From assembly GCF_029784165.1 (NCBI RefSeq), contig NC_073696.1, forward strand, positions 107,872,665 through 107,936,664: a DNA stretch of 64,000 bases, given 5' to 3'. A model generated the notes under the pieces. The model made no database searches and was not told where the DNA came from. It saw only the letters and a list, made by a program, of their open reading frames with translations. Shown in pieces: positions 55,638 to 64,000 of this stretch. The position numbers and the translations under genes were made by a program. How positions within the stretch are numbered: the stretch's first letter is position 1; each line of letters opens with the position of its first letter. The stretch comes from Wyeomyia smithii (taxonomy: Eukaryota > Arthropoda > Insecta > Diptera > Culicidae).

Positions 55638-56404
55638 GATTTTCAAAACAATGGAGTGGTTTTGTTATTCTCGTAAAAGAAAATGCTGATTTCAGATATA
55701 ATTACAAAAGTTTGCAATTTTTCCATTCAATACGACATGTTGTTGACATGTTAGAATAAAACCCCGGACGAATTTAAAATCTTTGTCATAACAAATTCTT
55801 ATAGTTTGATCAGAACATAGCATATCATAACCTAAGTCAACCTATCATAGCATTCGTCTGGCTATGTTATGATCATGAAGTTTTATTCAAGCTACAATAA
55901 TAATCTACATGGCGGGGTTGCCATAACAAATTCTGTTCAAAAGGAAATCACAACCAGAAAATTTATCTTAGCTTTAAGAGGGACTATCATAAACTCCACG
56001 GGTTATGTATTTTTGGTTTTATTTGGTTGTTATGAAAGTCAATATAAAACAAAATTATGACCGTTTTTAAAACTGTGAGGCTAAGTTGTATTATGGTAGA
56101 CATATGATGGTTTTGTAAAGCCTATTGGCAGAACATATTTCATGACTATCAAATAAAATCTACTAACAATCGAAGGTTTCCATGCAAGCCAACTTGAAAC
56201 AAAAACAAAACCAGAATAAATTCTTGAAGCATTCTGAATGTTACTTGGGTACTGAGCAACAGGTAAATTCTTGTTCGGATTGACTGTTGAGTAATGCAGC
56301 TCGAAAGGAACCAACGTCAATGAAGAAGGTATCAAGTCAATCATGGCATAGTTTGACAATAGGTCCACCTTTACCGTCAAATGTGTCTATTTTGATGATA
56401 AGTG
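55638..56404. other. Intergenic spacer
   Basis: AT-rich; nothing recognised between the Juan-like element and the hAT-like stack. Confidence 0.35.
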
Positions 56405-56412
56405 GTTAGTAC

Positions 56413-58594
56413 TAGTGAAGGGAATTATCACTAAAAATTGTTACTGATAACTATCAGTAATTTCCAACTCGTTACTGATTAGGCCGTTACAAATTTTATT
56501 TTCATTTTATGTCACCCCCCCCCCCCTTCAAAAATCTTGAATATTGGAAGGGGAAGAAAAAAAAAGCTCAAACCGTTTTGTTCATTTTATTGGTTTTCCG
56601 ACAGTATAAATGCTTCATTTAGCAACAAACAAGTCCAGTGACAGCGAGAGTGTCGTCAAAAGGCAAGCGAAATAAATAATAATAATAATTAAGTGTTATT
56701 TTTCAACATTTATTTGAGTGCCAGTTACAAACGTCATAACTTGCACACAAACTTTGATTAAAGATATTTCTTTTTTTTCGTCTCGGTGTTATTTATTTTT
56801 TGCCACCCCCTTTGCTAACTTTGATAACCTTGGACATAAAAAGAATTCGAAATTTGTATCAGCCTTACTATCAGTAATAATCAGTAATTTGCATTACATT
56901 TTTTAGCAAATCATCTTCACTATATTACATTAGTGAATGAAAAATATGGTTATTGCACGAGTAAAATGTATTATTTGTATAAAAATTTTAGTTTTTTCGA
57001 AAAATAAAACAATTTTTCTGTAAAACTTCCGGAACTTTCTTTTCGATGTTGTATTTCCTGGAGTGATTTGTTCGGAGGATACAGATCACAAAATTGCGAT
57101 GTATTTGCAATACTTAATATTTTGCAGTATTTATCGCTGCAACCGTGTGCATTTATTTTGTTTGAACTGTTTGGTACCAAATTTTCCTATGGACATTCAA
57201 ATCACCGATGTAATTACAAAGTTAGAAAAGAGCTATCGAAATTTTCGCTGTCAGTGTTGCTTTTATGCAGCTATACTTTTAGTTTAAGCATCGTTGGTTT
57301 GACATTGTTTTTCGTTGACGATATTTCATATGTTTGATGATTTGGGTTTACATTGAAGAAATTAAAAAAACAGAATGTTTCAACATTTCTGAAGAAAATT
57401 CTTTGGAAACGCACTTGCCGTAAGACGTAATTCTACGTCAACACGCAAACAACATCGGTAAAGCAGGTATTAGACGAAGCAAATATTTGCTATTTTTCAA
57501 TACAGACTTAATTTTGTGCAAATAAAAATCGTACCAAAAATAGCAAATACTTGCTTCGTCTAATACCTGCTTAAGAGACAAACCTTACTGATCAGAGTTA
57601 ATAACTCAATGTTCCAGTTTGAACTGGATTCTTCGGATTCTTCCAGTTTTTTTCAAGTGATCTAGTCAAACAGTTGAATCCCAAAATCTTCCAGTTTTTT
57701 CATATATTTGCCAGTTTTATCCAGATCTCTTAAGCTCCAGTTGGTTTTAGAAAAAAATTTAAAAACGTATAAATTTTTATATTCTTAACGGCATTTTATG
57801 GGCGATTAAAACTTAAACTGTTCAACTGACAGCTGGCGCTGCAGTAAAAATTATGATGATTTGTAGGCAGCATTTTACCCTATCAAGATTCTATTTGCAG
57901 TGAGTTATCACGGGAAACTTTAAAAATTTAGATTTTTTCAATGAACGGAAGATTTAAGCTAAGAAAATGCAATTTCAACACTCAAATTAGAAACTAAAAA
58001 TTGCCAATATCCTTAACGGCATTTTCAGTATTTTTCTTCTCGCACGAAACACGGCCAAATTAAGGACTGCATGGCGGGGTTGTGATAAAAACAAACTGAT
58101 AGATTTTACCAGATCATGAAAAAAAAATCTTCAATTTATTTTCTGTTGCGTAGCAGTTTAAAAATTGTTAGAAGAATTGGATACCAAGCGAGAGCGAACT
58201 CAGAAATAATTAAAACTGTTGCAACAGTTCTTTTGTTAAAAGTGAAAGTAAATGAAACATTTTTTTTTATTTTGAGATAGATTTACGCAATCAATCTAAA
58301 ATTTAAATCAATTTAAAATTTTGCTGCTGTTAACGCAAATTTTTCAGCTCATAATTTTTTTAAAATATAAACTCGAAACAAAAACAAAACAGACTCTGGA
58401 TTTAATCACAGAAAAGCTCTTTCATAATTTATTTTGCTTTTATTTTCAATTTATTTGGAAGGCAGTTTTTTTTCAGTTTTTTCTTCAGCATTCTTCCAGT
58501 TTAATCAAAAATTTTATTGGCAACTTTGTTACTGATAGTCAATGATGTTTTTCCCGTTTTTCCTTACTGATAACTGATAGTTTTCCCATCCCTA
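56413..58594. mobile_element. Element A: hAT-like, 2.2 kb, oldest of three nested elements
   Basis: The left end TAGTGAAGGGAA and the right end (reverse) TAGGGATGGGAAA are imperfect inverted repeats, both followed by CTGATA-rich sequence. The 8-bp duplication GTTAGTAC is at 56405-56412 and, after removal of the later insertions, at 62216-62223. No transposase is recognised. It contains a hairpin MITE at 57461-57572. Confidence 0.75.
57461..57572. mobile_element. Small hairpin MITE
   Basis: Two 37-bp arms (57461-57497, 57536-57572) starting AAGCAGGTATTAGACGAAGC pair with one mismatch around a 38-nt loop. A flanking TA on the left suggests a TA-targeting family. Confidence 0.75.
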
Positions 58595-59640
58595 GTTAGT
58601 AGGGACGTTGCGATACCATTAAACATCGATACTTAGGATCGATACCTGTAGTACTGGTATTCCGATAGTATCGAGGCTAACGTATCGATACCTAAATGTA
58701 TCGTTGTGCGATACCACTTCATTCAAAATATAAGTCATAATTCTTTTTTTATTATTTATTCCTCAAGATAAAACGTTTAATTTAATTAAATCATTTATAT
58801 AGACCGTTTTACGAGACGTTTCTGAACTCATTCTATGAATGAAATTTTGACAGAGAGCTCGGAACAGCTGACATAACGCACGTGAAAGCAGCATCATCAA
58901 CAGCAGAATACGTGACACCTGTCAGCAGAGATGCCAGATGTTTTTGAAAAATGTCTGCAACTGCTCGAAAAACCGGAAAAATTTTCTCGAAATCTGAAAA
59001 AAATCTATCTGTGATCCGAAAAAATTTTGCTCGCGCAGGCAAAAGTCTGTAACAATCTGCACACAATTTCGTAAAGTTCGTAAAATGGTCTATAAATTAC
59101 TGAATCTAGAAACCAGCTTCTGCAGAAACTTAGTTAAAAGTCGATTACGCTTTTCCTTAATAATTGATCCCGTTTTCGAAAAGAGCCGCTGGCTCAGTAG
59201 ATTTTACCTTCAGATCTGCATGACCGTAGAAAAGAATCGTCCCCGTAGGTTAATATACATAAATTTCTGTTAAATTTGCATTGCCGATGAGATGGCATGC
59301 ATGCATACTAAGTATCAAAATGGCACAGAAAACAGCAAGTTTTCTGCTTCTTTCGTTCTTCTTTACAGGGTTGTTTTGAGTCTTTGCGATACTGAGAGGT
59401 GTGTATCGATATTGATTAAGTATCGCTGGTAAAACATCGATACCAAATATCCGAGCCGAGTATCGGAAGTAGAAGGATCGATTCTGTATTAGTATCGGTG
59501 GTATCGCAACGTCCCTACTAGTGATGGGAAATATCGCCCAAAATGGATATCGATAACAATCGATAATTTCGGGGATTTTATCGATATTATCGATAAGTAT
59601 CGATAATTTGACGGCTATTTGACAAATAAAATTTTGCTAT

Positions 59641-59981
59641 GTAAATCCACTTAAGTCGCTTTTTACGCGGGGGATACATGCCGCGTAAAAAAATCGCGTA
59701 AAAACAAACCGCGTAAATTCCGGAGTCCACGTAAAAAACCGCGTAAATTCCGGAACCCGCGTAAAAATAACCGTGTAAATTTCGGAATCCGCGTGAAAAA
59801 AACCTGCGTTATTTTTGCGATCCGAGTGAAGAGAAACCGAAATCCACGTAAAAAAAATACCGCGTAAATTCTGGAATCCGCGTAAAAACCCGCGTAAAGT
59901 CCGGGAACCGCGTAAAAAAACCGCATAAATTCCGGAACCCGCGTGAAAAAACCGCGTAAAAAGCGATCTTAGTGTAAATCT
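59641..59981. repeat. ACGCGTAAA tandem array with inverted ends
   Basis: About ten imperfect units around CCGCGTAAATTCCGGAACC are flanked by AAGTCGCTTTTTACGCGG and its inverted copy ending AAGCGATCTT. Related patches occur at 2.9-3.2 and 60.8-61.0 kb. Confidence 0.75.
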
Positions 59982-60184
59982 GCGAAAATCAGAGACAGTG
60001 AATGACAAATTATACGATAATGCGAATGAAAATTCAAACAACCGGACGAGTTAAATAGTTTGTTTTGGAAAGTCTTCGGGTTTTACACCGGAAGTGCTTT
60101 CAACGGAGTAGTTTCAAGCCGAAGTTCATTTTAAAGGTTGTATAATTAGGGACACCATGGGGGGGTAGACAAAATAATTGAAGC

Positions 60185-61560
60185 AGGCAAAATTTTATCA
60201 ATATTTAAATGGCCAAAACATCACGAAAAATGAATCAATTTCGACGAAACAGGTTTCATTTTACTGAAAAACTATCATAGTTTCCTAGTATTACCTGAGA
60301 ACTGGACGTGACCAAGGGACACTGGAAATGTTTCGGATTTCAGGAGTGTGTGTCAAAGTGTACATTTTTACAACGCGTAGAACTTTTTCTGAAATTTTGT
60401 TTCTCTAAGGTTTATATGTTGCCAAAAATTTAGAATTTATTTCTAGTTCATTGGTACCTAAAGATTGAAAATTCGCCAAGGACTCTTCGAGGTAAGAATT
60501 AATTAAGTATGGGTGAAGATTTTGACGGTTTTTTTCCCTGCTGGGTACAATTTTTTTTTGAGCTTGCAGCACCCTAGTCGAAGTCAATAAACATGTGGGT
60601 GTGTCAGTCTTATTCGCGACTACGATGCTCAAAAAGAGCTCTCGTATAGATTGTCAGAGTATGCGTGTTGACCAAAGTAGGAATATTTCTTTCCTTCACT
60701 CTCTTATGCGAAAAATCGAACAAATATCAGCAGCTTCATAGTCCCAAAACAGCTTTGCAAATTTGCATTTGAAAATTTAACTGGACTAACATTTGAAAAG
60801 GTCAGATTTTTTTTTTCGCAGATTTTATTTTGGAGGTTAAATATTTACGCTGATTTTCAAATGACCGTGGTTTTTTACGCGAATTTTTTATTTAAAGTGG
60901 TTTATTCAACGGCTCACTGAGAAACGCGGTTGTTTCACGAGGTATATATCCCCCGCATAAGGAAACCTAACTGTATTTGAATCTTCTTATAAATCAATAT
61001 ATCCAAGTAAAGACGAGAGATATAGAATGGTTATCAAAGGATAACTTTTCAAAAGTTCTCTGAACTTTCTTTCAAAAATATAAAAAAATAAGTTTAACAT
61101 CCTACACTGAAAAAATATAGTTTTAACCCTCTAGTGCCCAGTGCCGCCTTTAGACGGTCTCCAGTTACACCTCTAAAAGCTTCAATCAATACTTAAATGA
61201 TTTTATAGATTTTAAAGATTCATAGTGATTTTTTCGAAGCTCGTCTGAAAATTAGCTTGGGCACTAGAGGGTTGAGAACAAAAAGTGATTTCTAAAAAAT
61301 ATTGGTGATCTCAGGTTTTTTAAATGAAGTATTTTAGGTAGACAATTTAGTTGCCTTAAACGATCTATGCGTTGCAAAATTGTACACTTTGACACACACT
61401 CCTGAAATCCGAAACATGTCGGGTGTAGGTTGGTCACACCAAGGTCCCAAGTAATACTAGGAAACTAGGATAGTTTTCCAGTAAAATGAAACCGGTCATC
61501 AAAATTGATTCATCTTTCGTGAAATTCCTGCCATATTAAAAATTGACAAATTTTTGCCTT
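60185..61560. mobile_element. Inverted repeat pair (195-bp arms) inside element C
   Basis: Arms 60185-60379 and 61368-61560 share TTTCATTTTACT, GTTTCCTAGTATTAC, ATGTTTCGGATTTCAGGAGT and GTGTGTCAAAGTGTACA in opposite orientation, 0.99 kb apart. Probably a further foldback element. Confidence 0.7.
61125..61273. mobile_element. piggyBac-like MITE, 149 bp
   Basis: AACCCTCTAGTGCCCA and its perfect inverted copy TGGGCACTAGAGGGTT (16 bp) bound it. With the preceding TT the left side reads TTAACCCT, the piggyBac arrangement (TTAA target plus CCCT); the right side is TTGA, one change from TTAA. Confidence 0.65.
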
Positions 61561-62589
61561 TCTCAATCATTGTGAGGGTGAGCCCTGTATAAATCAGGAC
61601 ACTTTTTTTCGGTGCGACAATTTTGTTGATTGATTTCATGAAGCTACATTTGGAGGAATTTAGTGGAACTAAAATTGTTTGTTGGGTAACCGATACTTCA
61701 AAAGTAAACAGTTCCAAGTTAAACTGAACGATTACCAGAGAACTACCAATAGACTGCCGCTATGCAAGTCCATCTTATTACAAGAGTAAGCATGCCGTAT
61801 CATTGCTTCTTATGAGATGGGGCAAAAAGTTTGGATATTTTTTTAAGTTCTCCAGTACTAAGTTGTCCAATTCATCTGTTCTTAGGAAATTGAAAACTAT
61901 AAATACCTAGTTAGCTACCATTTTTTCTCAGAAACTCAGTGACACGCGGGGCGAACCTTCGCACCACCAACAATGCTAAATTTTGTCGTATAGCAGCATC
62001 CAACAAACACCTAGCGGCAAAAGCAACTCCTGGGGTAGGGTAGGTGAGTTCTCCTCCTTCTAGGTCTCCTCCAGTAACCAGCCGCACTGACTTGCTCGTC
62101 CTTATAATATCGATAATTATCGTTAACGTCAAAAAGTTAACGATAATATCGATGACTGGAACTTATCGATATTATCGATAAGTATCGATAAGTTTCACAT
62201 CACTAGTCCCTACTAGTTAGTACAGTTGCTATCTTCATTCTGTCGAGGTGCTTGTTTCCTATAATGCTAAGAACTTTCCGGTCTTCAAGATGTAGGGATT
62301 TTCGTAAACTAATTGGTATTGAACTGAAAAATGCAGCTGAGGGCCTTTTTGAAGGCGTCTTTTCGAGGGCGTTTTCCTACTGAAGTTTGGTTCGGAAGGA
62401 CCTGGAACTAAGCGAGGACACCATGATGCTCATAACAATCCAACAAACATTTTTGTTGATGTACGGCTTATTTAACAATCATTAACAAGATTTTGACTTC
62501 TAAATAGAACTCAATATACCGCTGTTCATCAGGAATGCGGAAAAGAGCTATCGATTCTGAATTGCAACCTAACGATCGTATTACTTATC

Positions 62590-62760
62590 TTACCTATCAG
62601 ACGAAGGCCTGCGTCTTCGTTGTACGCCATGGTACTCAACCCATGGCAGCTCGTTGGCAGTCTCGCAGGCTGCGAAAATCTCCTTCCACTTGGTTGATCC
62701 ACCGTGCACGTTGCGCGCCATGACGCCGCGTTCTTGTTGGGTCGTTATCCAGAACTAATT
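62590..62760 (-). pseudogene. RTE-like retrotransposon 3'-end fragment
   Basis: The minus strand encodes TRRHGAQRARWINQVEGDFR and LRDCQRAAMG, the same C-terminal stretch as RRRGAQRARWIDQVEDDLR in the copy at 2.1 kb, ending near GGTAAGATAAG. Only the last 55 or so codons remain. Confidence 0.7.
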
Positions 62761-62950
62761 TTGATTCAGGGGTTTGCTTATAAAACGCAGGCTTTTGGAG
62801 TTCGTCGTATGCAGATTTCAGTTGAAATGCATATTACGGCAAATTTTAGTTCAAGTGATTAGAAGACTTACGCGGATATATTCAAAATGAGGGCAGATTT
62901 ATGCATATGCACTTTAATCTAAGGAGTTTGATTTTTAGATTGATTTTCTG

Positions 62951-63375
62951 TTTAACGGTCAGCAAGGTTGCATATTCAATTTCGGGGTGTCAATTCCATT
63001 CAATTTGCTGCGTGCCGATAGCTCGCTCCACAAGTATAATTTTCTAACGTGATGTATGACAAACTTGCAGTCCTAAAGTAATGCTACAAGTTTGTTGAAG
63101 AAAGCAATGCTCTAACTCTTGTGCCTAAAGTGTGAGAGCCCATATTCAGCGAGATGTTCAGTCAATATTCGCGGTGAATATTATAATATTCACCGCGAAT
63201 ATTGACTGAATTTGGGCTCTTACGCTTCAAGCATTACACTATTCGACGAACTTGTAGTTCTACTTAGGGGCTACAAGTTTGCATTCATCGTGTTTCTAAA
63301 TTGTACTTATGAAGCAAGCTGTCGGCACGCGGCGAAAAAGTACCCTAAAATTGAATATGCAACCTTGACGGTTAA
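62951..63375. mobile_element. Near-perfect palindrome, about 210-bp arms (foldback MITE)
   Basis: The two halves meet at about 63183 with almost no loop. Mirrored blocks, from outside in: TTAACSGTC, AAGGTTGCATATTCAAT, CGTGCCGAYAGCT, ACTTGTAGC-type, GAGCCCA, and a perfect core CAGTCAATATTCGCGGTGAA. The flanking TTTAA/TTAAA could be the target site. Confidence 0.8.
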
Positions 63376-63714
63376 ATTGAAGAGTGGTGCGATCGCACGA
63401 AATAAAAGCTTATCAGTACGCAACTTAAAAAAAATCCAAATGTAGCAAACAGTAGATTATTTAGACTAGCCTATCTATCTTGTAGTATTTTCTCATGTTT
63501 TGCAGTTGGTTCAGTAAAACACGTGAATAGTTTCTACCGAAAAGGAAAACATTATAGATGATGTTTATTTAGTGCGTATCTTCTGCTACATCTAACGACT
63601 AAAAAAAGTGAAGGAAACTAATGTATTCTCTTCTAAACTCCATAGTATATACTAAACTGGTCACTCGATAACTTTCGTTTACAAATAATCTCTCAATCTC
63701 ACACTCCTTCCCGT
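63376..63714 (-). terminator. 3' UTR of the HEATR3-like gene
   Basis: On the minus strand AATAAA lies at 63569-63564, about 146 nt past the stop codon. Nothing else is recognised in this stretch. Confidence 0.5.
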
Positions 63715-64000
63715 CTAAGCTTCAGCCATGGGCTTGATTTTTTTCATTTCCGCTTCTAGATACTTACAGAACCGGCAGAGATTGGTCCGCACAGTGCAAA
63801 CGGCCGGATATCGTTCGTTCAGTTCCCTTTTGCTTTGCTTCAGTTTGGATTTCATCCGACGGTCTAATTCCTTGCATTTGGCCACCATTCCCAGATCGTG
63901 CACAATTTCAGTCCAGTCATTCTCTGCGAAAATGTCCATCATAGAGTCCATCGCCTCGGAAACAGTCCACAAATTCTGCTCCTTGAGGCAGGTCGTAAGG
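63715..64000 (-). CDS. HEATR3: HEATR3/Syo1-like protein, C-terminal exon (partial)
   Basis: The minus strand is open from the window edge to TAG 63717-63715, about 95 residues. It reads LTTCLKEQNLWTVSEAMDSM, MDIFAENDWTEIVHDL, KELDRRMKSKLKQSKRELNE and VRTNLCRFCKYLEAEMKK. This parallels the end of HEATR3 (symportin/Syo1 family), whose last HEAT repeat is followed by a lysine-rich linker and NVKxNLRRFxxYxE. That protein co-imports ribosomal proteins uL5 and uL18 into the nucleus for 5S RNP assembly. Identification is by memory of the family pattern; the rest of the gene lies outside. It converges with CAH1. Confidence 0.65.
   Translation of the reverse strand, partial: LTTCLKEQNLWTVSEAMDSMMDIFAENDWTEIVHDLGMVAKCKELDRRMKSKLKQSKRELNERYPAVCTVRTNLCRFCKYLEAEMKKIKPMAEA

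Larger units (their letters stand above)
59519..62205. mobile_element. Element C: hAT-like, 2.7 kb, inserted at the end of B
   Basis: It starts TAGTGATGGGAAA and ends TTTCACATCACTA, followed inward on both sides by TATCGATA-rich sequence. The exact 8-bp duplication GTCCCTAC is at 59511-59518 and 62206-62213. The interior holds the ACGCGG array, a 195-bp inverted repeat pair and a piggyBac-like MITE; no transposase. Confidence 0.85.
58600..62212. mobile_element. Element B: hAT-like MITE (about 0.92 kb), split by element C
   Basis: TAGGGACGTTGCGATACCA is a perfect 19-bp terminal repeat: forward at 58600, reverse ending at 59517 (and at 62212 after C). The 8-bp duplication CTAGTTAG lies at 58592-58599 and 62213-62220. 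The interior is rich in GTATCGAT variants. The insertion point is the junction of element A and its right duplication. Confidence 0.85.

Noticed and set aside
59637..60041. Minus-strand ORF rich in RGF-like repeats
   Set aside because: It is a translation of the ACGCGTAAA tandem array; periodic nucleotide repeats give open frames in several phases.

Overview
The window looks like nuclear DNA of a mosquito, most likely Aedes. The reasons are one long-introned insect gene, AT-rich introns, and very dense non-LTR retrotransposons, tRNA-derived SINEs (one resembling the Aedes Feilai family), hAT-like and Tc1/mariner remnants, MITEs and a Penelope-like fragment. No prokaryotic organisation is visible. 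Family names come from motif recognition alone; no search was run.

Two host genes are supported. The main one is a plus-strand cytosolic alpha-carbonic anhydrase, orthologous to Drosophila CAH1. It has four coding exons (4492-4525, 26908-27323, 35327-35398, 42352-42660) that join in frame to 276 codons with all zinc ligands. A consensus initiator plus a downstream promoter element (DPE) at +28 places its start near 3999, and poly(A) signals follow at 42900 and 43585. Its introns (22.4, 8.0 and 7.0 kb) are filled with mobile elements. At the right edge (63715 to the end, minus strand) lies the last exon of a HEATR3/Syo1-like ribosomal-protein import chaperone. The two genes converge on about 20 kb of almost pure transposon sequence.

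Layout. 1-2250: RTE-like element with three in-frame stops. 2250-4500: CAH1 upstream region, promoter and exon 1. Intron 1: L2/CR1-like fragment (7.1-7.8 kb), minisatellite (8.0-8.8 kb), 1.4-kb palindrome holding a MITE and a Feilai-like SINE (9.4-10.8 kb), AT-rich foldback (16.4-17.5 kb), RTE-in-RTE (18.9-19.8 kb), Tc1-like relic (20 kb) and repeat R with a SINE inside it, ending 29 nt before exon 2. Intron 2: three decayed non-LTR elements side by side (28.3-32.8 kb). Intron 3: foldback plus mariner relic, Penelope-like GIY-YIG end with a hammerhead-like motif, second copy of the 340-bp SINE, second Tc1-like relic, and an orphan coding-like ORF at 41.6 kb. Intergenic: a four-layer transposon stack (43.77-49.47 kb), a full-length Juan/Jockey-type element with a 14-bp target duplication (51.2-55.6 kb), a three-layer stack of hAT-like elements with intact 8-bp target duplications (56.4-62.2 kb), and a 425-bp near-perfect palindrome (62.95-63.38 kb).

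The genes do not form a functional unit. The interest lies in the readable insertion order of the nested elements, the intact Juan-type element, the hammerhead-like motif on the Penelope fragment, and how close a transposon sits to a CAH1 splice acceptor.
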